From positions 1-6,254 of the forward strand of contig JASHVB010000303.1 of assembly GCA_030039695.1 (NCBI GenBank): DNA of 6,254 nt, read 5' to 3'. Made by a program: the position numbers and the translations under genes. The DNA is from Acetobacteraceae bacterium (lineage in GTDB: Bacteria > Pseudomonadota > Alphaproteobacteria > Acetobacterales > Acetobacteraceae). The notes under the pieces were generated by a model. It was not told the DNA's origin. It worked only from the letters and a program-made list of their open reading frames with translations, and did no database searches. Position 1 is the stretch's first letter; the number at the start of each line of letters is the position of its first letter. This document shows positions 1 to 5,507 of this stretch, one piece after another.

Positions 1-2
1 AT

Positions 3-89
3 CACTACGCGCGGTTCGCGTTCTGCAAACGACTGGACGTGTTGGATGAGGCCGTTGTGCGGCTGAAGCGCCACTTCGGCGTGGCGTGA
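3..89 (+). CDS. PLP-dependent class I/II aminotransferase, C-terminal end (partial)
   Basis: Only the last 28 codons and the TGA stop are inside the window; the gene enters from the left in the frame starting at base 3. The residues read HYARFAFCKRLDVLDEAVVR followed by LKRHFGVA. An 'hhRFxFCKRxxxLxEAxxRL' ending is typical of fold-type I aminotransferases of the class I/II group (aspartate, methionine/kynurenine and related aminotransferases), where this strand and helix close the small C-terminal domain. The first Arg lies where these enzymes have their substrate-carboxylate-binding arginine. The substrate cannot be told from this fragment. Third codon positions are mostly G or C, as in the other real genes here. 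The family call rests on a short stretch and on memory of family C-termini, so it is moderate. Confidence 0.6.
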   Translation, partial: HYARFAFCKRLDVLDEAVVRLKRHFGVA

Positions 90-91
90 AC

Positions 92-113
92 CCGCCGGCT
101 CTTCCGGTGGCGG
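92..113 (+). terminator. Possible hairpin just after the aminotransferase stop
   Basis: Three bases past the TGA, CCGCC (92-96) can pair with GGCGG (109-113), with an inner GG/CC pairing and a short bulge. No run of T follows, so if it terminates transcription it is not a classical intrinsic terminator. Position is the main argument. Confidence 0.3.
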
Positions 114-117
114 CAAA

Positions 118-771
118 TCACCCCAGCCCGTCAGGCCCATGCCCATCGGCATTTGCGAGGTGTTGACGGTGCAAAAGTCCGGCGAGCTCGGGGTCTCGAA
201 GCAAACTGGCGGGCTGAGGTCCGCGGCGAGGTGCATCGCAGCCAGCGCAGTTTGTCCGCTCAGATCGGTGCTCTCGGCACGCACCGACACCCCTCGCCGG
301 TGGTGTACACCCCGCTGCCATGCTGTGGCGTCGACGCAGCGCAGACAGTGCGAGAAAAGCCGGCGACGGTGTTGGTCCGCTCATGCGTGAAGATTGCCGG
401 CGGATTGTCGAACGCCTCGCCGTGCGAAGCATGGACGAGAGATTCATCGAGATCTGCCGCGCCGTCATCACCGTGGTTACGCGCTGGCTGTCCGGGACCA
501 TGATCATTCAGCTGGGCGCACTTACGCCGTCATTGCGGATCCTCGTGCCGTGATCGGTGAGATACCGGCGCACCGCGTCCGCGTCGGCTGGCACACCGGC
601 CCGCGCGGGATTGCGCTATCCCACCGCGATGTCTTGGCTGGAATGCAATAACGGTCTTGCCACCGCCCGCAGGGCGACGGTCGTAAGCGCCAGCACTGTC
701 AGGAGGGCACGCTTCGCCCGGTTCGGTTTGTGCTGCCGGCAGAACGCAGCAACGACGCGCGTCCGGTCAAC
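118..771 (-). pseudogene. Possible decayed minus-strand gene, product not recognised
   Basis: No intact gene fits between the aminotransferase stop (89) and the peptidase stop (796). On the minus strand, however, three partly overlapping segments look like protein code. Segment 1 (771 down to 511) starts with a basic stretch and a hydrophobic run (RAKRALLTVLALTTVALRA), like a signal peptide or membrane segment, and is broken by a TAG at 616-618. Segment 2 (529 down to 263, another frame) has mainly G/C third positions around 300-400. Segment 3 (third frame, open from 380 leftward) includes TDLSGQTALAAMHLAADLS and then runs into the antisense of the aminotransferase. Adding one G to the GGGG run near 285-290 would join segments 2 and 3. 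I see no clear start codon or ribosome binding site. High-GC DNA often gives chance open frames, so this may not be a gene at all. Confidence 0.25.
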
Positions 772-795
772 TCACGCAAGGGGCAAGTCTACCGT

Positions 796-2022
796 TCACG
801 GGACATCATCCACCCCCGCGACTGCTAGCAGAGTTGCCAGACCGGCGGCCATGCCGCGCACGCTGGTCTCCGGCTCCACGTCGATCCATTCCTCCAGCGA
901 GTGCGCCCGGCCGCCGGTCCCGCCCGAACCGATCTTGATCGCGGGAATGCCCAAACTCATCGGGATGTTGGCGTCGGTCGACGACGCCTCGCACCCGACC
1001 GGGAAGCCATGGGCAGTAATCGCGGCATGGGCCAGGCGCACCAGTTCGCAGGTCTCATCGGTATGACCTGCCGGACGGTCGCCGATCTGGGCGATATCGG
1101 CCTCGATCGCGCCCATGCGCGTGGAGCGCGTCATATTCTCCGTCGCCACCGCCGCCTTCATGAGTTCCAGGAAGTCGGTGTTCAGCCGTCCGAGCTCTTC
1201 TGCCGATTCCGACCGTAGGTCGAACTCGGTCCAGACGCTGTTGGGAATCGAGTTGATCGAGGTGCCGCCGCCGGTGACCGACGCGCTGAACGTGGTCTTC
1301 GGCCGCTTCGGCACGTTCAGGCGTGACAGCCGCGTCACCGCTTCGGCCATGGCATACATCGGGTTCACCAGTCCGAACGCGCCATAGCTGTGGCCCCCAG
1401 GGCCGTTGAACGCGATGCGGTAACGCTTTGAGCCGACACCGCCCGTAGCGATGCGGCCCATGTCGGGGCTGTCCACCGTGATGAACGTGGTGATCCGATC
1501 CTTGTAGCGACCTTTCTGAAACAGGTGTCGCATGCCGCGCAGGTCGCCCCGACCTTCCTCGCCAACGTCGGCAACGAATAAGATATCGGCACGGGTACGG
1601 ATCTTTGCCGCGTCCATCGCGCGCAGCCAGGCGAGCAACACTGCCAGTCCGCGCGTGTCGTCGCCGACGCCAGGGGCGAACAATTTCGTGCCCTCGCGAC
1701 GGACAGTCAGGTCGGTGCCTGGGGGGAACACCGTGTCGAGGTGTGCGGCGATGCAGATCAGCGGACCGTTGCCGATGCCGCGGCGGATCCCAGTGACGTT
1801 GCCCTCGGCGTCAATTTCGAGGTCGCTGAGCCCGTGCGCGCGGGCCATCTCCATGAACGTCGCGGCGCGGGTCGCCTCCTGGAACGACGGCGCCTCGATC
1901 TGCGTCAGTGTGATGATGTCGTCTACTGTGCGCTCGTGCTCTGCCTCCAGCGTCGCACGGGCGGTTTGGAACGCCGGGCTGTCGATGATGTGGCGGACGG
2001 TGAGCTCGGCGTGATCGGTCAT
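796..2022 (-). CDS. M20-family zinc metallopeptidase / amidohydrolase
   Basis: A complete 408-residue M20/M25/M40-type hydrolase, a usual length for the family (peptidase T-like, carboxypeptidase and deacetylase members). Members use two metal ions, usually zinc, to cut peptide or amide bonds; the substrate is not evident. Visible motifs are AAHLDTVFPPG (His94, Asp96), APGVGDDTRG (bridging Asp121), ADVGEEGRG (Glu155 as general base, Glu156 as ligand), TVDSPD (Asp184), the dimerisation-domain FNGPGGHSYG (His211) and the late ligand His374 in GGRAHSLEEWID. All expected metal and catalytic residues are present. No signal peptide is seen, so it is probably cytoplasmic. The frame stays open far upstream, but ATG at 2022 is chosen because AGAGG (2035-2031) lies 8 bases before it and the extension would cover the divergent thioesterase. 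It appears to be monocistronic; the only minus-strand sequence after it is the possible relic. Confidence 0.93.
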   Translation of the reverse strand: MTDHAELTVRHIIDSPAFQTARATLEAEHERTVDDIITLTQIEAPSFQEATRAATFMEMARAHGLSDLEIDAEGNVTGIRRGIGNGPLICIAAHLDTVFPPGTDLTVRREGTKLFAPGVGDDTRGLAVLLAWLRAMDAAKIRTRADILFVADVGEEGRGDLRGMRHLFQKGRYKDRITTFITVDSPDMGRIATGGVGSKRYRIAFNGPGGHSYGAFGLVNPMYAMAEAVTRLSRLNVPKRPKTTFSASVTGGGTSINSIPNSVWTEFDLRSESAEELGRLNTDFLELMKAAVATENMTRSTRMGAIEADIAQIGDRPAGHTDETCELVRLAHAAITAHGFPVGCEASSTDANIPMSLGIPAIKIGSGGTGGRAHSLEEWIDVEPETSVRGMAAGLATLLAVAGVDDVP

Positions 2023-2100
2023 CGCGGCAGCCTCTGTTGCAGAGTACAGCACTTGGACGACAGCTGCCCTCTGGGCAAGATGTGGGGGGAGGACGAGACG
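2023..2100. promoter_or_regulatory. Divergent intergenic region, peptidase / thioesterase
   Basis: These 78 bases separate two divergently transcribed genes and must hold both ribosome binding sites and, most likely, both promoters. On minus, AGAGG lies 8 bases before the peptidase ATG. On plus, GGGGGGAGGA (2084-2093) lies 7 bases before the thioesterase ATG. I could not find convincing -35/-10 pairs; TTGGAC at 2053-2058 is followed at 17 bases only by CAAGAT, which would overlap the ribosome binding site. Confidence 0.4.
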
Positions 2101-2490
2101 ATGGATGCCAACGAACTGCTGGCCGCGATGCCGCTGGCGCAGGTCCTCGGGATCACCCTCACGACGGCCGAACCGGATCGCGTCAGGGCGGAGCTCATGG
2201 TGCGCGAGGATCACTCGACGCTGGGCCATACCATCCATGGCGGTGCGATCATGGCGTTTGCCGACACAATCGGCGCCATCGGGACGGTTCTCAATCTGCG
2301 CGAGGGGCAGTCCACCACGACGGTCGAGAGCAAGACCAATTTCTTCGCCGGCGCGCCAGTGGGGACACGGGTGATCGCCGAGGCCGTGCCGCTGCATCGC
2401 GGCCGCCGCACCCAGGTTTGGGAAACCCGTCTTAGCAATGACAGCGGTCGGTTGCTGGCCAAGGTCACACAGACACAGTTGGTGTTGTGA
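2101..2490 (+). CDS. PaaI-like hotdog-fold acyl-CoA thioesterase
   Basis: A complete 129-residue single-domain hotdog protein, the usual size for the PaaI/YdiI type. Such enzymes hydrolyse acyl-CoA or aryl-CoA thioesters in the cytoplasm, usually as tetramers, and release stalled CoA intermediates. The signature is LGHTIHGGAIMAFADTIGA: His46-Gly47-Gly48 opens the hot-dog helix, and Asp55 is at the position of the catalytic acid. ESKTNFFAGAPVG (76-88) is the usual second strand of this family, and the end (VTQTQLVL) is a typical final strand. The specific acyl group cannot be told. ATG at 2101 is chosen because GGAGGA (2088-2093) sits 7 bases upstream; an in-frame ATG at 2080 precedes that site and would add seven residues (MWGEDET), so it is unlikely. 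The gene is divergent from the peptidase; a shared substrate pathway is possible but not shown. Confidence 0.93.
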   Translation: MDANELLAAMPLAQVLGITLTTAEPDRVRAELMVREDHSTLGHTIHGGAIMAFADTIGAIGTVLNLREGQSTTTVESKTNFFAGAPVGTRVIAEAVPLHRGRRTQVWETRLSNDSGRLLAKVTQTQLVL

Positions 2491-2514
2491 GAAGGCTGCG
2501 CACCCGGATGTGAT

Positions 2515-2533
2515 GGCGGTATCCCGGTCCGCC
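2515..2533 (+). terminator. Weak hairpin after the thioesterase gene
   Basis: GGCGG (2515-2519) pairs with CCGCC (2529-2533) around a 9-base loop, 24 bases past the thioesterase stop. No T-run follows. It lies in the 128-base gap before the next gene, where I see no clear promoter. Short GC-rich hairpins are common in DNA of this composition. Confidence 0.22.
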
Positions 2534-2601
2534 GACCTACGTTCCGGCTGATCGCAGCGCCCGCCGCCGCATGACGAGGCGCGCGGCGCGTGCGGCTGGC
2601 C

Positions 2602-2610
2602 AAGGAAGGA
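2602..2610 (+). promoter_or_regulatory. Strong ribosome binding site that fixes the start of the small exported protein
   Basis: AAGGAAGGA lies 8 bases before ATG 2619. It decides between this start and an in-frame ATG at 2571, which has no such site and would put 16 Arg/Ala-rich residues in front of a normal signal peptide. Confidence 0.75.
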
Positions 2611-2618
2611 GACGGATC

Positions 2619-3077
2619 ATGCGTAAGGGACGCCTGCTTGCCTCGGTGTGCGCACTGGGGCTGATCGTTGTCGTACCCGCTTTCGCGGCGGGCACCGACA
2701 ATTCGAGCTCATCCAGCCCCAGCGCTGCGACAGGTGCTGCGACGAGCAACCCCAGCGCCACCTCGCAACCCGGTGCCGCAGCGCCCAGCGCCACGCAGAA
2801 CAACCCCGCCAGTGCTAGCGAAGCGAGCACCGCTCAGACGCATCCGTCGCGGCGGGCGATGCATCGTCGCCGGCGCGCCGAGCGACAGGCGATGCGCCGG
2901 TCCGGTCGAGGAGGTGAGACATCGCAGAACGCCGACGTGGATCGGCTGAACGACCAAAGCTTGGAAGCTGCCAGGCGGGGCGAGCCGTTCATGGGCGGCA
3001 GTTCCAGCGCGCCGGCTGAGGGCACCGGCGGCCCGGGTACCTACAGCGCACCGCCGCCCGGGAACACGAAGATGTAA
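2619..3077 (+). CDS. Small exported Ser/Ala-rich protein of unknown function
   Basis: A 152-residue protein not assigned to a named family. Residues 1-23 form a clear Sec signal peptide: basic start MRKGR, hydrophobic core LLASVCALGLIVVVP, and an AFA|AG cleavage site after residue 23. Cys11 is inside the core and does not make a lipobox (Val precedes it), so a lipoprotein is unlikely. Residues 26-75 are low-complexity Ser/Ala/Thr/Pro/Asn with imperfect repeats (NPSA, GAAxx). Residues 77-97 form an Arg-rich block (SRRAMHRRRRAERQAMRRSGR). The C-terminal part begins with a more ordered-looking stretch, NADVDRLNDQSLEAARRGEPF (104-124), followed by a Gly/Ser/Pro tail. Only the 104-124 stretch looks like a conserved core. 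The mature protein is probably periplasmic or secreted and largely disordered. It lies alone between the thioesterase and a convergent coaBC region. The call as a real gene rests on signal peptide, ribosome binding site and codon bias. Confidence 0.78.
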   Translation: MRKGRLLASVCALGLIVVVPAFAAGTDNSSSSSPSAATGAATSNPSATSQPGAAAPSATQNNPASASEASTAQTHPSRRAMHRRRRAERQAMRRSGRGGETSQNADVDRLNDQSLEAARRGEPFMGGSSSAPAEGTGGPGTYSAPPPGNTKM

Positions 3078-3228
3078 GTCGGGCGTCGCTGTGAATCCAC
3101 CGTCGGTCGGCACGGCTGGGCTGGGTCCGAATCTTGTGCGATGCAGCCCGCGGATCGGGCGCCGGATCGCTGAATTCGGCGTGGGTCAGCCGGGGCGTCT
3201 GAGGCGCGATCCGAAAGCCGCGTAACCG
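3078..3228. other. Intergenic, no gene seen
   Basis: This stretch follows the exported protein gene. Open frames here lack coding-like composition. One small hairpin is visible (GCCCG 3146-3150 with CGGGC 3156-3160, 5-base loop) but has no T-run. No tRNA, repeat or promoter was recognised. Confidence 0.5.
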
Positions 3229-3450
3229 CTACACCGTCATGCCTGCGCGTTTCTCGACGAACCCCCAGCCGCTGTTGCTGAGGTTGCGGTCCCAGTCTCC
3301 GTAGGAACCCGGGGTGCTCCATGTCTTCTCTCGCGGCACCGGGCGGGCGTTCGCATTGATGGGTTGGCCGATGAGCGCGCCAGGTCACGTTGCAAACACT
3401 TTCGGAAGTACGCATCGCGGCGGCAGCCACAGCGGGCCGAAAATCGACAT
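3229..3450 (-). pseudogene. Short minus-strand coding relic with an in-frame TGA
   Basis: On the minus strand, bases 3384 to 3229 read as 51 residues ending in TAG and look strongly like protein code: they include ARPVPREKTWSTPGSYGDWD and then NLSNSGWGFVEKRAGMTV, and almost every third codon base is G or C from about 3345 to 3232. There is no start codon early in this stretch; an in-frame TGA stands at 3385-3387. Beyond the TGA the same frame continues up to ATG 3450 (MSIFGPLWLPPRCVLPKVFA), 23 bases after the coaBC stop, without a good ribosome binding site. The reading is either a small gene broken by a nonsense change or a frameshift, or the surviving 3' end of a larger lost gene. The family is not recognised. 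A chance open frame is less likely than elsewhere because of the Trp/Tyr/Gly-rich composition and the codon bias. Confidence 0.38.
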
Positions 3451-3473
3451 ATCCGCCGCATCCACGCGGCAGG

Positions 3474-4661
3474 TTACTGCAAGGCCGGGGCGATGCGTGC
3501 CGCCAGACGCTGCGCAACCGCGTCCTTCGCCATGCGGGGCCAGTCCTCGACGCCATCGGCGGTGATCAGGTGCACGGCGTTCTCATCGCCGCCCATGATA
3601 CCGGTTTCCGGCGAAACATCGTTGGCAACAATCCAGTCGGCGTTCTTGCGCACACGCTTCGATTGCGCGTTCTCCATCAGGTTTCTAGTTTCGGCAGCGA
3701 ATCCTATAACCAGGGTGGGCCGTAGTGGCCCTGTTGCCGCGATCGTCGCCAGAATGTCGGGGTTAGCGACCAGTTCCAGCTTGGGTGGAGGGGCACCCGG
3801 CACTTTCTTGATCTTGCCGCCGACGGCGTTCGCCACGCGCCAGTCGGCGACGGCCGCAGCGAAGATCGCCACATCTGCAGGCAGCGCGGTGCGGCACGCA
3901 TCGAGCATCTGCGTCGCGGTTTCCACACGGTGGATCGTTACGCCGGCGGGCGTGGCAACGCTCACGGGGCCGCTGACCAACGTCACACGCGCGCCCAGCG
4001 CCGCCACCGCGGCGGCAATTGCGTGGCCCTGGCGGCCGGACGACCGGTTGGCGATGTAGCGGACCGGATCGATCGGTTCGTGCGTTGGTCCGCTGGTGAT
4101 CAGCACGTGTCGGCCCGAAAGCGGCCTCGGCCGGTTGAAGAACGTTTCGATAGCGGCGAGGATAGCCGGCGGCTCGGCCAGCCGGCCAGGGCCGAACTCA
4201 TTGCACGCCATCGGGCCTTCGTCAGGGCCAACGAACCGCACGCCGCGCGCAGCCAGCCGGGTCACGTTGTCTTGCGTTGCGGCGTGGAGCCACATGCGGA
4301 CGTTCATCGCTGGTGCGGCGAGCACTGGCTTGTCGGTTGCGAGTAACACGGTCGATGCGAGATCATCGGCGAGTCCGGCAGCCATTTTCGCCAGGATATC
4401 GGCAGAGGCAGGTGCAACCACGACGAGGTCCGCGCTGCGCGAAAGCTGAATGTGGCCCATTTCGCTTTCGTCGGTCAGCGAGAACAGGTCTGTGTAGACT
4501 TTTGCTTCGCTGAGGGCCTGGAGGGAAAGGGGGGTGACGAAGTGCCCGCCGTTGCCGGTCAGAACGCAGGTCACTGTGTGGTCGTGGCCGCGGAGCAGGC
4601 GGATCAGCTCAAGCGACTTATAGGCTGCGATGCCGCCGGAGATGATGAGGAGGACGCGCAT
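3474..4661 (-). CDS. coaBC: Bifunctional phosphopantothenoylcysteine decarboxylase / phosphopantothenate-cysteine ligase
   Basis: A complete 395-residue CoaBC carrying out two successive steps of coenzyme A synthesis in the cytoplasm. The C-terminal CoaB domain joins 4'-phosphopantothenate to cysteine using CTP; the N-terminal CoaC domain decarboxylates the product with FMN to give 4'-phosphopantetheine. The CoaC half (about 1-178) shows LLIISGGIAAYKSLELIR, catalytic His70 in EMGHIQL, the APAMN motif (116-120) and catalytic Cys153 in MACNEFGPGR. The CoaB half (about 181-395) shows LITSGPTHEPIDPVRYIANR with Asn205 in NRSSG, AAAVADWR (268-275) and KIKK (283-286), all matching the bacterial family. 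ATG 4661 is preceded by GGGAGAGG with a 6-base spacer, so the start is secure. It lies 61 bases downstream of ubiE on the same strand and is probably co-transcribed with it; in many alphaproteobacteria ubiB stands between these two genes. Confidence 0.97.
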   Translation of the reverse strand: MRVLLIISGGIAAYKSLELIRLLRGHDHTVTCVLTGNGGHFVTPLSLQALSEAKVYTDLFSLTDESEMGHIQLSRSADLVVVAPASADILAKMAAGLADDLASTVLLATDKPVLAAPAMNVRMWLHAATQDNVTRLAARGVRFVGPDEGPMACNEFGPGRLAEPPAILAAIETFFNRPRPLSGRHVLITSGPTHEPIDPVRYIANRSSGRQGHAIAAAVAALGARVTLVSGPVSVATPAGVTIHRVETATQMLDACRTALPADVAIFAAAVADWRVANAVGGKIKKVPGAPPPKLELVANPDILATIAATGPLRPTLVIGFAAETRNLMENAQSKRVRKNADWIVANDVSPETGIMGGDENAVHLITADGVEDWPRMAKDAVAQRLAARIAPALQ

Positions 4662-4667
4662 CTATTA

Positions 4668-4675
4668 CCTCTCCC
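4668..4675 (-). promoter_or_regulatory. coaBC ribosome binding site inside a hairpin arm
   Basis: On the minus strand GGGAGAGG lies 6 bases before the coaBC ATG. It is wholly inside one arm of the 4668-4717 inverted repeat, so the folded mRNA could hide it. The smaller hairpin 4673-4685 would hide only its GGG end. Confidence 0.55.
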
Positions 4676-4717
4676 GCTTCGCGGGGGCGCCCGGGCCGCG
4701 CAGCGACGCGGGAGAGG
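4668..4717. repeat. Palindromic (REP-like) element in the ubiE-coaBC gap
   Basis: CCTCTCCCGC (4668-4677) and GCGGGAGAGG (4708-4717) are a perfect 10-base inverted repeat around 30 GC-rich bases. Inside are a tighter hairpin, CCCGC-TTC-GCGGG (4673-4685), and a palindrome, GGGCGCCC (4685-4692). CTCTCCCGC...GCGGGAGAG palindromes resemble dispersed intergenic repeats of high-GC proteobacteria; whether this one is repeated elsewhere cannot be seen from one window. The coaBC-proximal arm contains the coaBC ribosome binding site. Confidence 0.6.
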
Positions 4718-4722
4718 GATTG

Positions 4723-5478
4723 TCAGACCCGCCATGCCGCATGAATCGCCGCGATCCCACCTGATAAATTCCGCACACTCACACGCGCAAATCCCGCATC
4801 CCGCAACATTTCCGCCAATTGCGCCTGGTCCGGAAAGGTGCGGATGCTTTCCGCCAGATACTGATAGCTCGCTTCGTCCTTCGCCACCATGCGTCCCAGG
4901 CGGGGGAGGACCTTGAAGCTCCACGCGTCGTACAGCGGCATCAGCGCCGCCACCCGCATGCGCGAGAATTCCAGGCAGCAGAATCGGCCGCCCGGCTTCA
5001 GCACACGCCGTGCCTCACGCAGCACGGCGTCCTTATCGGTGCAATTGCGCAGTCCGAAGGCGATCGACACACGATCTACGCAGCGAGCAGGCAGGGGCAG
5101 ACACTCGGCATCGGCCACCAGAAGCGACAGCGCACCGACCCTCGCGTTCTGGATCGCCCGGTCCCGCGCCACGATCAGCATTGAGGGGTTGACATCGGAT
5201 AGCAGCACTGGTCCGCCACCCTGCGCCAGCCAGCCGAAACTGATGTCACCCGTCCCGCCCGCCAGATCGAGCAGCATATCGCGCGGCCGCGGATCCAGTG
5301 CAGTGACGAAGATCCGCTTCCATACGCGATGAATCCCCAGCGACATCAGGTCGTTCATCAGATCGTAGCGCGGCGCGACACTGTCAAACACCGCGCGCAC
5401 CATCCCCGACTTCTCCGTACGCGGTACGCGACGGAAACCGAAATCGGTGGTCGGCTTGCTGACGGGCTTGTCGCTCAT
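4723..5478 (-). CDS. ubiE: Ubiquinone/menaquinone C-methyltransferase UbiE
   Basis: A complete 251-residue class I S-adenosylmethionine methyltransferase. UbiE methylates carbon of the quinone ring (2-polyprenyl-6-methoxy-1,4-benzoquinol in ubiquinone synthesis; demethylmenaquinol where menaquinone is made). With no men genes in view, the ubiquinone role is the safer inference. Diagnostic motifs are [19 protein letters not shown] followed by HRVWK (30-54), the SAM-binding [10 protein letters not shown] (69-78), acidic strand end SDVNPSML (94-101), DAECLPLP (123-130), FGLRNCTD (141-148), [15 protein letters not shown] (158-172) and [12 protein letters not shown] (207-218). Start: ATG 5478 (MSDKP) is chosen; ATG 5487 (MAPMSDKP) is equally in frame and neither has a clear ribosome binding site. 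The frame stays open further upstream only as an antisense shadow of mutM. It is first of a minus-strand pair with coaBC. Confidence 0.96.
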   Translation of the reverse strand: MSDKPVSKPTTDFGFRRVPRTEKSGMVRAVFDSVAPRYDLMNDLMSLGIHRVWKRIFVTALDPRPRDMLLDLAGGTGDISFGWLAQGGGPVLLSDVNPSMLIVARDRAIQNARVGALSLLVADAECLPLPARCVDRVSIAFGLRNCTDKDAVLREARRVLKPGGRFCCLEFSRMRVAALMPLYDAWSFKVLPRLGRMVAKDEASYQYLAESIRTFPDQAQLAEMLRDAGFARVSVRNLSGGIAAIHAAWRV

Positions 5479-5507
5479 TGGCGCCATGTATAGCTTGCCG
5501 CGCCCCC
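5479..5507. promoter_or_regulatory. Very short divergent region between ubiE and mutM, with a TATA core
   Basis: Only 29 bases lie between the two start codons (20 if ubiE starts at 5487). The only A/T-rich element is GTATAGC, with TATA at 5489-5492, which can be read as a -10 on either strand. For mutM a start of transcription about 7 bases past it would give a leader of a few bases or none; the same holds for ubiE at ATG 5478. TTGTCG (5468-5473) could be a -35 for mutM, at a short 15-base spacing. No ribosome binding site is evident for either gene. Confidence 0.35.

Noticed and set aside
320..651. Overlapping + strand open frames (77 and 85 codons) in the left gap.
   Set aside because: No ribosome binding site, no family resemblance, and weaker codon bias than the minus-strand segments at the same place.
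1532..2014. A 160-codon + strand open frame opposite the peptidase gene.
   Set aside because: Antisense shadow of conserved M20 motifs; no ribosome binding site or recognisable domain.
1741..2100. Open extension of the thioesterase frame upstream on +.
   Set aside because: It overlaps the M20 gene antisense; the 129-residue product from ATG 2101 is the full normal family length.
2023..2397. Open extension of the peptidase frame 125 codons upstream of ATG 2022.
   Set aside because: It lies antisense to the well-supported thioesterase, has no peptidase motifs, and ATG 2022 has a suitable ribosome binding site.
3385..3387. Reading the in-frame TGA as recoded (selenocysteine or readthrough).
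   Set aside because: No clear selenocysteine-insertion hairpin or redox motif context is visible; a pseudogene or sequence error is simpler.
3364..4059. A 231-codon + strand open frame opposite coaBC.
   Set aside because: The composition is that of an antisense shadow (Ala/Arg/Ser-rich, no motifs) of a gene with all its catalytic residues.
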